Positions 24,601 to 35,532 of a stretch of DNA of 64,000 nucleotides are shown piece by piece. Each line of letters begins with the position of its first letter. Positions within the stretch are counted from its first letter, which is position 1. Source of the DNA: Brachyhypopomus gauderio (lineage: Eukaryota; Chordata; Actinopteri; Gymnotiformes; Hypopomidae); contig NC_135218.1 in NCBI RefSeq assembly GCF_052324685.1, positions 21,889,027 to 21,953,026 of the forward strand. The letters run 5' to 3'. The notes beneath the pieces are model-generated. The model had not been told where the DNA came from. It worked only from the letters and a program-made list of their open reading frames with translations, and searched no databases. The position numbers and the translations under genes are program-made.

Positions 24601-27600
24601 AGTCTAAAGGTCCTGGGCCACCTGGCAATGAAATGGCATCCCAGCTGGGACACAATGTATCTGAACATTCCCTAAGTATCTAGAGTAGAACCATCTATAG
24701 CAGGGGTACTCAACTAAATTTGTCCGCGGTCCAATTTTGGCAGATACCTGTGACCTGACGTTCGGTGCGGCGAGGGTGGCGAACGCAAGTTGTTGAGCGG
24801 GGGGGGGTTGGTGGCGAACGTAACACTCGTGACGGAGTGTTTTTTCAATAGCCCTGAAATAAATGCTCCGGTTTTTTTTTTTTGGTCCGTATCCAGTTAA
24901 TCAGGAATGAGATTGGGTCCGGACAGGACTGCGTTCGGATCCGGATCCGGACCGCGGTCCGCCAGTTGAATACCCCTGATCTATAGTGTCTAGAGAAAAA
25001 ATAAAATCTATAGCATCTAGAAAAAAAACATCTACGGTGTCTAGAGTAAGACACAGTATCTAGAGTAAGATGATACATTATATAGAGTAGAACCATCTTT
25101 AGCATCTAGAGATAAACCATCTATAGTACATCCACTGTCAAAAATGATGGAATCACCAGTCTCTGAGGATGTTCCTTCAGTTGTTTAATTTTGTAGAAAA
25201 AAAGCAGATCACAGACATGACAAAAAACGAAAGGCATTTCAAATGGCAACTTTCTGGCTTTAAGAAACACTAAAAAAATCAAGAAAATAATTGTGGTAGC
25301 CAGTAACAGTTAGATTTTTAGAACAAGCACAGGGAATAATTTATGGAATCACTCAATTCTGAGGAAAAAATTATGGAATCAAAATCTTCATCAATCTGGC
25401 TCCAGATTTGCATGTTTTCTTCAGACAGTCATCTGCATAAATCTCATTGGAACAGCACCAAACAGAAGTTCCAGCATCAGCACCTTGCCCAATGCAGATT
25501 CGAGATTCATCACTGAATATGACTTTCATCCAGTCATCCACAGTCCACGACTTTCCTTGGCCCACTGTAACCTTGTTCTTTTCTGTTTAAGTGTTAGTGA
25601 TGGTTTCTTTTAGCTTTTCTGTATGTAAATCCCATTTCCTTTAGGCGGTTTCTTACAGTTCGGTCACAGACGTTGACTCCAGTTTCCTCCCATTTGTTCC
25701 TCATTTGTACATTTTCTGTTTTCAAGGCCTATTGAAGTTTTCTTTAAGTTTTCTGTCTTGATGCTCTGATGTCTTCCTTGCTCCACCTGTACGCTTGCCT
25801 TTAACCACCTTCCCATGTTGTTTGTACTTGGTCCAGGTTTTAGATACGGCTGACTGAACAACCAACACCTTGTGCAACACTACATGATGATTTACCCTCT
25901 TTAAGGAGTTTGATAATCCTCTCCTTTGTTTCAATTGACATCTCAGGTGTTCGAGCCATGATTCATGTCAGTCTACTTGTTGCAACAGCTGTCTAAGGTG
26001 TGATCACTCCTTTTACCTGCATACTAACGAGCAGCTTAAATCTGACGCAGGTGTTAAGTGTTTGTAATGAAAAGTTGCAGGGTGATTCCATAATTTATTC
26101 CCTGTGCTTGTTCTAAAACTTTAACTGTTACTGGCTACCACCACTGAAGGAACATCCCCAGAGACCAGGGGTTGTACTATAGAGTAATGCCGCCTATGGC
26201 ATCTAGAGTAGGAGCAGGAAATATGGAAACATCCATGTGAGCTGGGTTGGAACACACATGGAGACGTCACCCCTCCCCCACGTCAGTCTTCATTTTCAGT
26301 CTTCATTCTGAAAGCAATAGCAAGAACTCACCTGTCCATTTTCACCACCTCCGCCTCCATGACGTTCCTGATCACCTGCTCGACGGGTATCTCACCAGCA
26401 TAGCCCGAGCCCCAGCCCAGAGAATTAGACAGGTCATTCCCCGTGCCCAGGGGCAGGATGGTCACACGTGGGATGAACTGATCTTGACCCTAGACAGAGG
26501 GGGTGGGACAGAGGTGATGTTTAATAATAATCATAACAATAATAACAATCATCATAAATTGATGTATAATGTATAATATAATTCGTCAGAAATCAGAAGG
26601 TGAAAGAAAAGGACTGACCGCGGCACTATTATGTAGACGGTGGAAAGAGGTTTCTGGTAATGTTCTTGATGTGAGTGTCAAACATTAACTATATGATACC
26701 TGGGTTATGTACTTGTGTAGAGCGTAAAAACAGAGCAGCGCCAATGTTTAGAACAAATTTACCAGAATTAACACGACTACTTTCCAATTAAAATAAAAGA
26801 TAATTAATAGGAACATAAAAGCAACGGTACGACATCCAAAATAAAATTCTCTTGATTTTATTTGATGGTGACAGTCAGAGGTTAGAAGGTAAAGAGATGC
26901 CAAGCTGCTCACCGTGCTGAGGCACATGCAGAGTCACACCGCATGACAATGGAAGCTTACGCACTACACATTAAACGATTATTCTATAACTGGACTGACA
27001 GCTAGTTTCAGTTCAGGCAGTAGCACAAAGTTATGTATGCCAAGGGGGAAATACCAGTAATTAGAGAAGAGTTACTAATAGCAACGATTACCAGACAAAA
27101 ATCTCAGTCATTTTCCAAGGAAAAGTAGGAAGAGGATCAGGTATACAAATAGTTACTCGCATTACTCACAAATAGTTACTCACATTAGTAATCACAGCCT
27201 GGAGAAATGCAACACATGTACTGAAGCAAAACTACTCAAACTGACCAATGAACAGACAGGACTGTTGCCAGGTTAGAAAGAGGAGCAGATTGATGAGAAG
27301 CCTCGATAAGGTCGAATGCATCAGTACAGACACAAGACATTTGATACACCTCTCAATATTTCAGCAAAAAGACATATTAATATGGGAAAGCAATTTATTA
27401 ATTGTGCTGAACAATATTTAGGGCTTCCTGAACCATCATTAAATAAGGTGAGAAGAATCAGAGGCCCTTGCTCATGTGCCAAGCGTATTGTAGCTCCTCT
27501 GATGCCGATCATGAAACCGCTTATGCACAAGGTGACCAAACACGCATTGTCTGTCCAGCTGCCCACCCTGGGCTTTAAACGATAGGAGTTCTGCACAAAA

Positions 27601-30600
27601 CTACCGCGACGACTTTAACATGGACGGCACATCCCTTAAGGGAGGCAAACTGGTCTAACAAAATAAATAAATATTTATCAGGCTACTGCCCCTGCGACCC
27701 AGACCCGGATAAGCAGATGTAAATCAATGGATGGATTATATTTATTCACCGGGTCAATAATTGGAAGTCCAGTGACAGACTGAGTGAAGCTTTCATAATC
27801 TATAGATTTAAGATGTCCATATTTTATTACTATGTTTACAAGAGGTGCAGACCAAAACAAAAATGTGACCTTCATTCCGAGGAGGAAACGTGAGGCGTTT
27901 GGGCGAATTGAGTACTGCAAAATGACATGAAGGACCACTAACATGCACCAGATGCTTGAGCAAGTCTTCAGCAAGGTAGAAGTTCCACAAATTCAGAGAA
28001 GAAGCTGGAAGCAATGACTGTAGTCAGAAGGATGATGAATGAAAACTTCAAGAATGACAGAGACATGAGCCATTTTAAAAATGTAAGCATTCAAAACATG
28101 ATTCAATAAGAGCAGATATTTCAATGACCGGCAAGTCATATCTATGAATGCCAGCAAGGGCACGTACCTGCCCAGAGAAACATGGATCATGAAGACATGA
28201 ATAGTCAAACGAAGAGCACAAACTAAGAGCTAATTAAGCAAAGATGTAGGCAGGCTGCAAGTGTGGAAGACGTCTAGAGATGTGGCGGCATGTCTGTGAG
28301 CACCTTCAGTTTCATAGCATCTATGGCATCCAGTACCCAGCCCACGGTGCCGTCTCCTCCACACACCAATACACACGTGCCACCAGGGGGCAGCAGAGTG
28401 CACAGCTGCAGGGCTTTGGCAGGAGCGATCTCAGACAGGTCAAACACCTACAACACACACACACATTTGGTCAATTTCACCAGCAGCAAATCCTTATTTT
28501 TGAACAATCATATGATTTACCTAACTGGCTAATTAGACTATTAAAAAACATTTTAATATACCTGCACTGAACAGATATGTAGCTGAACAGATACCTGCAC
28601 TGAGGTATAGGCCAGAGAGAGATACCTGCACTTGGGTAATGGAAGGAGAGAGATACCTGTACTGGGGTACTGGAAGGACAGAGATACCTGCACTGGGGTA
28701 ATGGAAGGACAGAGATACCTGCACTGGGGTAATGGAAGGACAGAGATACCTGCACTGGGGTAATGGAAGGAGAGAGATACTTGTACTGGGGTACTGGAAG
28801 GAGAGAGATACCTGCACTGGGGTAATGGAAGGAAAGAGATACCTGCACTGGGGTACTGGAAGGAGAGAGATACCTGCACTGGGGTACTGGAAGGAAAGAG
28901 ATACCTGCACTGGGGTACTGGAAGGAAAGAGATACCTGCACTGGGGTAATGGAAGGAAAGAGATACCTGTACTGGGGTAATGGAAGGAAAGAGATACCTG
29001 TACTGGGGTAATGGAAGGAGAGAGATACCTGCACTGGGGTAATGGAAGGACAGAGATACCTGCACTGGGGTAATGGAAGGACAGAGATACCTGCACTGGG
29101 GTACTGGAAGGAAAGAGATACCTGCACTGGGGTAATGGAAGGAAAGAGATACCTGCACTGGGGTAATGGAAGGAGAGAGATACCTGCACTGGGGTAATGG
29201 AAGGACAGAGATACCTGCACTGGGGTAATGGAAGGACAGAGATACCTGCACTGGGGTAATGGAAGGACAGAGATACCTGCACTGGGGTAATGGAAGGAAA
29301 GAGATACCTCCACTGGGGTAATGGAAGGAAAGAGATACCTGTATTGGGGTAATGGAAGGAGAGAGATACCTGCACTGGGGTAATGGAAGGAGAGAGATAC
29401 CTGCACTGGGGTAATGGAAGGAAAGAGATACCTGCACTGGGTTGAGAAGGGTGCGGAATTCTCCCAGCAGGACTTCCCCCATATTGTTTCCACTGCGCGT
29501 GTTTGCCAGGACCAGCAGGGGGCTCCACCCACTCCCACACGCCACTGCAAGCTACAGCAAAGGCAGCACAGAGTAACCCTTAACTAGAGCTGTTTTTTAC
29601 CCAACAATGTTAATAACAGTAAAAAAGGACTCAAACAGCATGTCACTTATAGTGACAACAGAGAGCTGGTCCTATAAGCCAGGAGAACACAACTTATTTT
29701 TAACAAGAATTATTTCACACTGATCCCTACAACAGGCATCCACACAACTTTACAACAAACAAAGACTACATTTGAAATAGCATAGACGACCCTGTTTATA
29801 TTTGTGATTCAATTGTATGTTGCCTCAGGTTTCGGCGCCAGACAACAACTAGAAAAAAAGTTTGTAAGCGGAAGAATGATTAAAATGTTTGAAAGTGACC
29901 ACTAGGTGGCACTGTTTCACATTTTCGTGAAATTCTCCCATTGAATTTGTGGTGGCTGAATTGAACAAGTTGCCAGGCTGCATGTGGCCCATAAAGTGTA
30001 TGTTTGATTTCCCCTGGTACAGAGCAATAACATACTGTGGTTGTGAGCCTGGAGTGATGAGGCACCTCACATCACAAGTCCTGAACTATTATCAGACTCT
30101 TCTTGTCTGTTGCCATCCTGGTCAACTGGTTCTGGATCGGCCCTTGATTTAATCCCACTTCTTGGGCATCTCGATTTTGGGTTTAAAACTGGCTGGGGGT
30201 CTAAAACCAAAGCCCAGGTGAGGGTGTGGTGCCAGCAGGCCGTTACCTTGTAGTACTCGTTACCTTGCAGTACTCGTTACCTTGCAGTACTCGTCCGGGT
30301 GTCTGCGCCGCAGTTTGTTGACGTGGTGCAGGTAGTGGGGGGGGATGATGATGGAACGGAATTCGCCCAAATCACAGCGGCCCCCGCTGCTCAGAGCCGC
30401 CTTACAGTCGTCATGGACCGTGGTCTGACACCACACACACCTGCACACACGAGCACAGGCCATCATGTGTGTGAATATATTCATTTTACATCTATATATC
30501 TAGACCCAAACCTGCCTTTACACAGAATCGCATTATGTCTTATTCACTACGGTGTTCTGTCCAATAATCATTTTGCTCTTCACCTCCAGATGTAGAAGTG

Positions 30601-32373
30601 CTTTTCCACTCCATGGCAACAGAAAACATCGTAACGCATCACACTGCACTTCACAGAAGACAGATCTTAAGTATCAAAGTGGCAGCGATACAATTGTTTT
30701 GAACTATTACATCTAAAAAACTTTATAATAGTGTTATTAATGTACATTTGGCATTATGCAATTAGAGGTGCATAACATAAAACATATCAGCGCACACACA
30801 CACACACACATTTTCTGTCATTGCAGGATACAGAGAAAATTATTCATGCCTTTGTTTCATCACGGTTGGATTATTGTAATGCGTTGTTCACTTGTCTCAG
30901 TTGTGAATGTCTGGCTCAGCTCCAGCGGGTCCAGAATGCAGCCGCACGAGTGCTTACTGGATCGAAGAAGCGTGATCCTATCACTCCAGTTCTGGCCGCT
31001 TTGCACTGGCTGCCTGTAGCTTATAGAATTCGGTTTAAAATATTGGTTTTAACTTATCAAGCGCATTGTGGAGAGGGTCCAGAGTATATCTCTGACCTAT
31101 TAACAACTTACTCAAATGGAAGGGTATTGCGGTCTTCTAGTCAAGGGCTGTTAGTAGTCCCTAGGACTAAATTGAAACGAAAGGGTGATTGCGCCTTTTC
31201 TGTATGCGCTCCAAAGCTTTGGAATAACCTTCCACTGGATATTCGGCTATCTGGTTCTAAAGAGCTTTTTTAAAAAAAGGCTTAAAACGCATTTGTTCTC
31301 TTTAGCCTTTGCAGATGGGCACAGCTAGGTTTGCGGAGGAAGCGTAGGTGCGCTGTTTTTAATTGTGTCTATTTGATTTTGGTTTGTTGTGATGTTTGTG
31401 TTTATATTTTTTATCATGTTTTTATGTGCAGCACTTTGTAGTCTCACTTGGAAAAGTGCTATACAAACAAATATTTACTTACTTACTTACACACGTCCTC
31501 ACGAAGGAAACTTGTGGAGACCAGTTTTTAAATCAACAGGTGACACAGCAGAAGTATTGAATTTCCTGTTTTAGTTCAAAATGCCTCCCCTAGTGTCCGA
31601 CAACAACGTAATGTGATTTATTATGGTAAACCACACGATTCTGCTGCGAGTCGAACCTGCCGACGTCCTCTAACGCAGTTACTGTCATTCAATCAGTCGG
31701 CAGCTGGTCGTTAGCGATTACATTAAGATGGAACAAAGACTCGCTGACGGTGTGGCCACGCGCTAACGCTCACGCGCTGCCCCACACTTCAAACGAACCG
31801 CAGCTGCGCGCGAGTCAGTCGGGAGTTCTTCAATTCTGCGGCAACTCAATAGTTTCTGGATATGTTCTAGAATCCAGGGGGGTTCTGATGTTTTTTATTC
31901 ATGCATTCAGCACCACACCATCAGTATTACCTGTAGTCGCACAGCTTGGGTTGGGTCCCACACTGCTGCTTGCAGACGACGCAGTAACTGGCGAGGGGGA
32001 CGTTGCCCCTCACCCAGCGGTGGTTCAAACTACCGTCGGCCTGGACCGGGGCCATGATTTCCTTGCATGTCAGGGTGCCGTCCGCTTGCCGTATGCACTG
32101 CTCGTCCGCGCAGATGCCGCAACAGTCGCAGAAGGCGCCCTGCAAGATGGGCTGCGTGCACACGCAACAGTACGTGGGCTTGTTGAAGAGATCTGTGTAG
32201 TGCCAGCCGTGTTTGCTCCTGCGGAACAGATCTTTGAGTTGCACCTTGCGTTTCGGACGCTGGAAACTGCACCACAACGTGATCAAGACCGGAACCAGGA
32301 CCGCAAGACTGGTCCAAAGAAGCAAGGTCCACTCCTCTCGTGATTCCACCGTACCGGCGTCGCTGCCTTCCAT
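21232..32373 (-). CDS. dgke: Diacylglycerol kinase epsilon
   Basis: DGK-epsilon phosphorylates diacylglycerol, preferring arachidonoyl species, to phosphatidic acid at membranes in the phosphatidylinositol cycle. Coding exons on the minus strand: 32373-31931, 30440-30281, 29551-29432, 28447-28304, 26489-26332, 24104-24056, 23965-23852, 23537-23466, 23252-23125, 22955-22844, 21465-21232. Phases join without gaps to 577 residues (human 567). Visible parts: hydrophobic membrane segment (about 15-37) and basic cluster, two C1 zinc domains (about 50-175), catalytic domain with the glycine-rich GGDGTVGW motif (from 271) and [10 protein letters not shown] (301-310), accessory domain with [12 protein letters not shown], and an acidic/serine tail. 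The ATG at 32373 aligns with the human start. Introns carry a LINE, a Tc1 element, two MITEs and a 31-bp minisatellite. The donors of exons 2 and 3 lie in tandem repeats. Confidence 0.97.
21711..22515. mobile_element. hAT-like non-autonomous element in dgke intron 10
   Basis: The left end reads agtggtgggccgttaacgg with 'cgttaatttgataatctt' and 'tatcgccgttaatctattc', wording I recognise from an abundant fish hAT-derived repeat. The right end has matching 'agattaatctagattt' and a poly(C) tract at 22504-22516. No transposase domain is readable. Boundaries are approximate. Confidence 0.5.
24323..24508. mobile_element. Palindromic Tc1/mariner-type MITE in dgke intron 5
   Basis: The element begins CAGTCCCTGACATAAGTTCT and ends with the inverse. 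Inverted arms of about 45 bp differ at only one or two bases (cacttatcc versus cgcttatcc). TA dinucleotides flank both ends, the Tc1/mariner target-site duplication. Length is 186 bp, with no coding capacity. It lies in the intron between dgke exons 5 and 6. Confidence 0.9.
24701..24978 (+). mobile_element. hAT-type MITE, copy A (dgke intron 5)
   Basis: The 278-bp element begins CAGGGGTACTCAACT and ends AGTTGAATACCCCTG, flanked on both sides by the 8-bp duplication ATCTATAG (24693-24700 and 24979-24986). Sub-terminal GGTCCG/CGGACC blocks and a poly(G) tract are present. A second copy in the opposite orientation lies at 51545-51853 with the same flanking octamer. Confidence 0.9.
25137..26176 (-). 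mobile_element. Tc1-like transposon with dead transposase
   Basis: Terminal segments are inverted copies: 'gaggatgttccttcag' on the left against 'ctgaaggaacatc' on the right, and the sub-terminal 'ggtagccagtaacagttag' block recurs inverted near 26118-26140. The minus strand encodes pieces of a Tc1 transposase: an N-terminal paired-like DNA-binding part (about 25960-25720, with 'WTKYKQHGK' and a 'GKRTGG.RK' segment) and a catalytic part with '[14 protein letters not shown]' (about 25500), which holds a DDE aspartate. Stops and frameshifts separate the parts. It lies in dgke intron 5, in the gene's orientation. Confidence 0.88.
26490..28303. other. dgke intron 4, no recognised feature
   Basis: This 1.8-kb intron holds an (AAT)/(AAC)-like simple stretch at 26521-26560 and otherwise no repeat or exon that I can identify. 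Reading frames in it are short and unlike any known protein. Confidence 0.5.
28561..29431 (-). repeat. 31-bp minisatellite spanning the dgke exon 3 splice donor
   Basis: About 28 copies of a 31-bp unit start exactly at the 5' splice site of dgke exon 3 (exon end 29432) and continue into the intron. On the dgke strand each unit reads GTATCTCTTTCC, then TTCCATTACCCCAG, then TGCAG. Each unit therefore repeats the last ten or so exon bases, the donor CAG|GTATC and a pyrimidine-rich CCCAG acceptor-like site. Spacing is constant: 'cctgcac' cores lie at 28594, 28625 and every 31 bp to 29431. Point differences between units are few (C/A/G at one site, TTAC/GTAC at another). The left-most unit at 28561 is diverged and offset by 33 bp. 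Confidence 0.97.
30247..30297 (-). repeat. 17-bp triplication of the dgke exon 2 splice donor
   Basis: On the dgke strand GAGTACTGCAAGGTAAC occurs three times head to tail, the third copy with TACAAG for TGCAAG. Each contains AAG|GTAAC, so three potential donors lie at exon ends 30281, 30264 and 30247. Only the first keeps frame with exon 3; the second shifts frame and the third runs through a TAA. Confidence 0.95.
30822..31490 (+). mobile_element. LINE fragment, L2/CR1-like, in dgke intron 1
   Basis: The plus strand encodes a 150-residue reverse transcriptase C-terminus with '[11 protein letters not shown]', '[11 protein letters not shown]', '[14 protein letters not shown]' and '[10 protein letters not shown]' motifs, open from 30821 to 31273. 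It ends with 'cttggaaaagtgctataca' and an ACTT-repeat tail at about 31470-31490. It is antisense to dgke and truncated at its 5' end. Confidence 0.85.
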
Positions 32374-33007
32374 GTTCAACGATGTCCAGAGGAGTCGCGT
32401 TGTGCGCAACTAATTCCGTGTTCTGATGCCTCAGCTTACTGCATCTCAGTAAAACTATCTTAGCTAGATATCAGTCAATATGTTGACAGTACAAATAAAC
32501 AAATGGCCCTCATATCTCCAAGTTACTAACCATACATAAACGTTACATGCGCAGAACAGAATGTATAAGGGTGGAGCTACATGTATTTGTGCAAATTAAA
32601 AATCAAATGCATGCTATTAAGTTAGCTGGCTAGCCAACACTCATCAAAGCACATCATGTAAACCTCATAACTGGGTGAAAAGCTAGCTAACTTAACTTCT
32701 CAATTGTGAAGCAACGTCTAGCAGTGAAGTATCAGGTAAAACAACCGCGTCCGCATGTCGCACCTCTTCTCTAATTTCAGATTTGCCACGTTAGGTGAAA
32801 AACGCGTTATTGGGCAGCCCAAGAGTGGCTACGCTAGCTAGGTGAGGCCATGGCATCTGCAGGAGCCCTGCTCGCGTCTTCCCCGTCACGGAACAGGAAG
32901 TAATGACGCGGACAGTGACGCACGACGAGGGCGGGCCCTGCTGTGTGTCCAATGAGAAGCGCGCTGAATGCTGGAAGGAGTGATGGCAGATAACACAGAC
33001 CTATAAT

Positions 33008-33048
<41 letters not shown>

Positions 33049-33442
33049 ATATAGAATGGCATATATACATAGAAAATAGTTCGCATAAAATGTAGAACAG
33101 TGGAAAAAGTGTTAACGGCAAAGGATATATTGAGGTGCGTGTTGAAATAAAATAAACGTCTGTTAGCCACGGATTTTTTGACCGAGTTCCCTTACACAAC
33201 ATTCACCGGAGGAGAAAAAAAAACTCAAATATAAACATAAACGGGCAACACCTCCCTGGCAAGGAGCCCAGACAGCCCCCGCGCCTGCGGTTTTCATATG
33301 GCCTTTTGAAAAACCAACACGAGCCAAGTGCGCCATCTAGCGGGCATATATATGTGCACGGGTGTGAGTGTGTGAGATCACACACACACACACACACACA
33401 AACACACACATCCACATGCACACACATATATATGGACCAAGA

Positions 33443-33529
<87 letters not shown>

Positions 33530-33758
33530 TGAGGCACCTACCTACACCTGCAAACATATGTGCTGACACAATGCCAGTGCAATTATTTTATTATTCTAAT
33601 TTAGCATCGTGGTGGATTAATTGAGAATAGCATGGGAAAATAAAATATAAAAAGGTGTCATCTTCCATGTGACGTAACTGAACATAATCCCTACCTTAGG
33701 TCCGGACTGGACGTCCGTGCAGTGAGGACCCAGGAGCTGGCGCGAGGTCGAAGCCAAC
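32374..33758. promoter_or_regulatory. Divergent interval between dgke and the C17orf67-like gene
   Basis: dgke starts at 32373 on the minus strand and the next gene at 33759 on the plus strand, so both promoters must lie in this 1.4 kb. It contains an (AAT)n run at 33008-33046, a (CA)n run at 33379-33400, a (TG)n run at 33443-33516 and a short CpG-rich patch around 32870-32940. No TATA box could be assigned with confidence. Confidence 0.45.
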
Positions 33759-34652
33759 ATGAAGCTCGTGGCATTTATGTTCTGTTTGGTCTTGTTGACC
33801 TCCTTCACAGGTAGGTGAATTTGTATCCCTGCGTTCATTCTGTTACATTAGAAATTGTTTAATGCGGTGCACCTTTATTTAGGATATGTTTCGGTCTCAA
33901 AACGTTTGAGACGTTTGTTTTTCCTTAGCCTGGAAATTAGAATTTTTAAACGGTGCATAAACCGTCAGAAATTAAGGGGATATCTAGAAACAGTGACAAC
34001 AAATGCAGTTTGCAATGATCTAAATTACTACAAAAGTTTTTAGCAAAGTTGAACTGAATAAAGTTGCAGTTTTCCATAGTCAATTCAACGCGACATAAAC
34101 TAAGAATCTGCGCAAGTATAAAAATAAATAATGCACAAATAATTAAACTTCTGATTATTAGCTCCTAAATATTTACTGAATCAGCACTGCTGGTATTAAA
34201 AAAAACAAACAAATAATAGATAGATTGATAAATAAAAAAATGGTTGATAAAACAAAGGTTAGTAACCTTTTCAGTCAACCAACCCGCTTTTCATTAATTT
34301 TCATACTTATTTAGTTGTTTGATTAGCTTATGTTATCCACTGTACACTCTTTTCCATTATCATATTAATATGGATATATAAAGCCTAACCTTTGATTCTA
34401 AACAAAATATCAGAATGATTAAAATATCAATAACTAAATCAACTTGTGCACGTATAGCGCCCCAAATGGGTCGAAATTAGTTATAACTGGTCTGCCACGT
34501 CGGTGTTTTGCCAATGCAGAATTGACAGAACTGAGCTCATTTTCTGACCCCGTCGCAGGTTAGACCTTCGGGTCACGCGCTTGCCGGAGTGGGCTCTCCG
34601 GGGACGAGCCCCGATGAATGGGCACTTTGTGCTCTAGAAGCGCTCCGATGTG

Positions 34653-34722
<70 letters not shown>

Positions 34723-35235
34723 AAGAAGGAAAGAAGAGAAAGCTATAAATGATAGAAGTTACAGAACCACAGATAATTTATATAGTTGTGTAGTTTGTTT
34801 AATCCAAGTAGCACCATATAGACGTTTCTTTGCTCGTTCTAAAATTGTCATCATTGTAGTGATGCTAATTCATGATACATCACATACGAGATTACGCAAT
34901 TTAGTTGAAGCGCCATCACAAACTTTTACTTGTTCAGTTTTTTCCAGAGTAGACGGATTACGTTTTATATTGGGAATCTGGTCAAACGAAGGCTAAATGA
35001 ATTTACTTTAGCAATTACATAATGCAAAAAGAAAAAAAACAGGCTCTCTGTTGACTAAGATTTCACATGCCCCGCTAGAGGCTACTCCAATGATGAAAGA
35101 AAGCGTCGCAAAACAACTTCTCCGTAGCAAGAGACAGAAGCCAGGATACCCTGATGAGCCAATGAGAGTATGAAATTCCCCTCTGCACAGACACTCCATT
35201 AAAATGGACACACACACACACACACACACACACAC

Positions 35236-35318
<83 letters not shown>

Positions 35319-35355
35319 TGTATACGAAATACAATTTCTGCTCTCTGCTGCCTTC

Positions 35356-35410
<55 letters not shown>

Positions 35411-35532
35411 CCCAGGAGCATTTGCTGCACATGCAGCGTTTGGAGCAGAGGGCTCGCGAGACAAATCTCGAGCACTGGCTGAACCCGCACTGCTTCCCTC
35501 GCTGTGACCGTAACTATGGTTACCCCGTTTAA
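33759..35532 (+). CDS. C17orf67: C17orf67-like small secreted protein (partial model)
   Basis: Two exons are clear. Exon 33759-33810 starts at ATG and encodes a signal peptide of 17 residues (MKLVAFMFCLVLLTSFT) before a GT donor in phase 1. Exon 35416-35532 starts in phase 0 after a cccag acceptor and encodes 38 residues ending in 'EHWLNPHCFPRCDRN' and a short tail. From memory, human C17orf67 ends in a very similar HWLNPHC..CDRN segment and lies next to DGKE in divergent orientation, as here. Its function is unknown. A middle exon (length 3n+2) must join the two, but I could not find it between 33811 and 35415; it may be lost, diverged or missing from the assembly near the long microsatellites. 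The signal peptide suggests secretion. Confidence 0.72.
34654..34714. repeat. (GA)n microsatellite
   Basis: A pure GA repeat of about 60 bp lies inside the intron of the C17orf67-like gene, just after a G/C-rich patch at 34555-34650 of unknown nature. Confidence 0.98.
35208..35407. repeat. Compound (CA)n(TA)n...(TC)n microsatellite abutting an exon
   Basis: (CA)n runs to 35234, (TA)n from about 35237 to 35317, and (TC)n from 35356 to 35407. The (TC)n part ends only 8 bp before the exon at 35416 and serves as its polypyrimidine tract. Confidence 0.97.

Noticed and set aside
28561-29431. CRISPR-like regular repeat of about 30 bp
   Set aside because: Units are contiguous with no spacers, and the genome is vertebrate. 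The same applies to the 28-bp array at 50280-50650.
28477-29550. Three overlapping long open frames (330-357 residues) on the minus strand
   Set aside because: They are one 31-bp minisatellite read in three frames; the unit lacks stops in any frame. One frame does continue from dgke exon 3, which is treated as a finding, not as a gene.
30821-31273. 150-residue plus-strand open frame as a host gene
   Set aside because: It is the C-terminus of a LINE reverse transcriptase with a retroposon tail, inside dgke intron 1.
31750-32343. 197-residue plus-strand open frame
   Set aside because: It is antisense to dgke exon 1, whose C1 domains are unmistakable on the minus strand.
34518-34660. Middle exon of the C17orf67-like gene near the G/C-rich patch
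   Set aside because: Candidate acceptors here lead to immediate stops or wrong phase, and the translation does not resemble the family.
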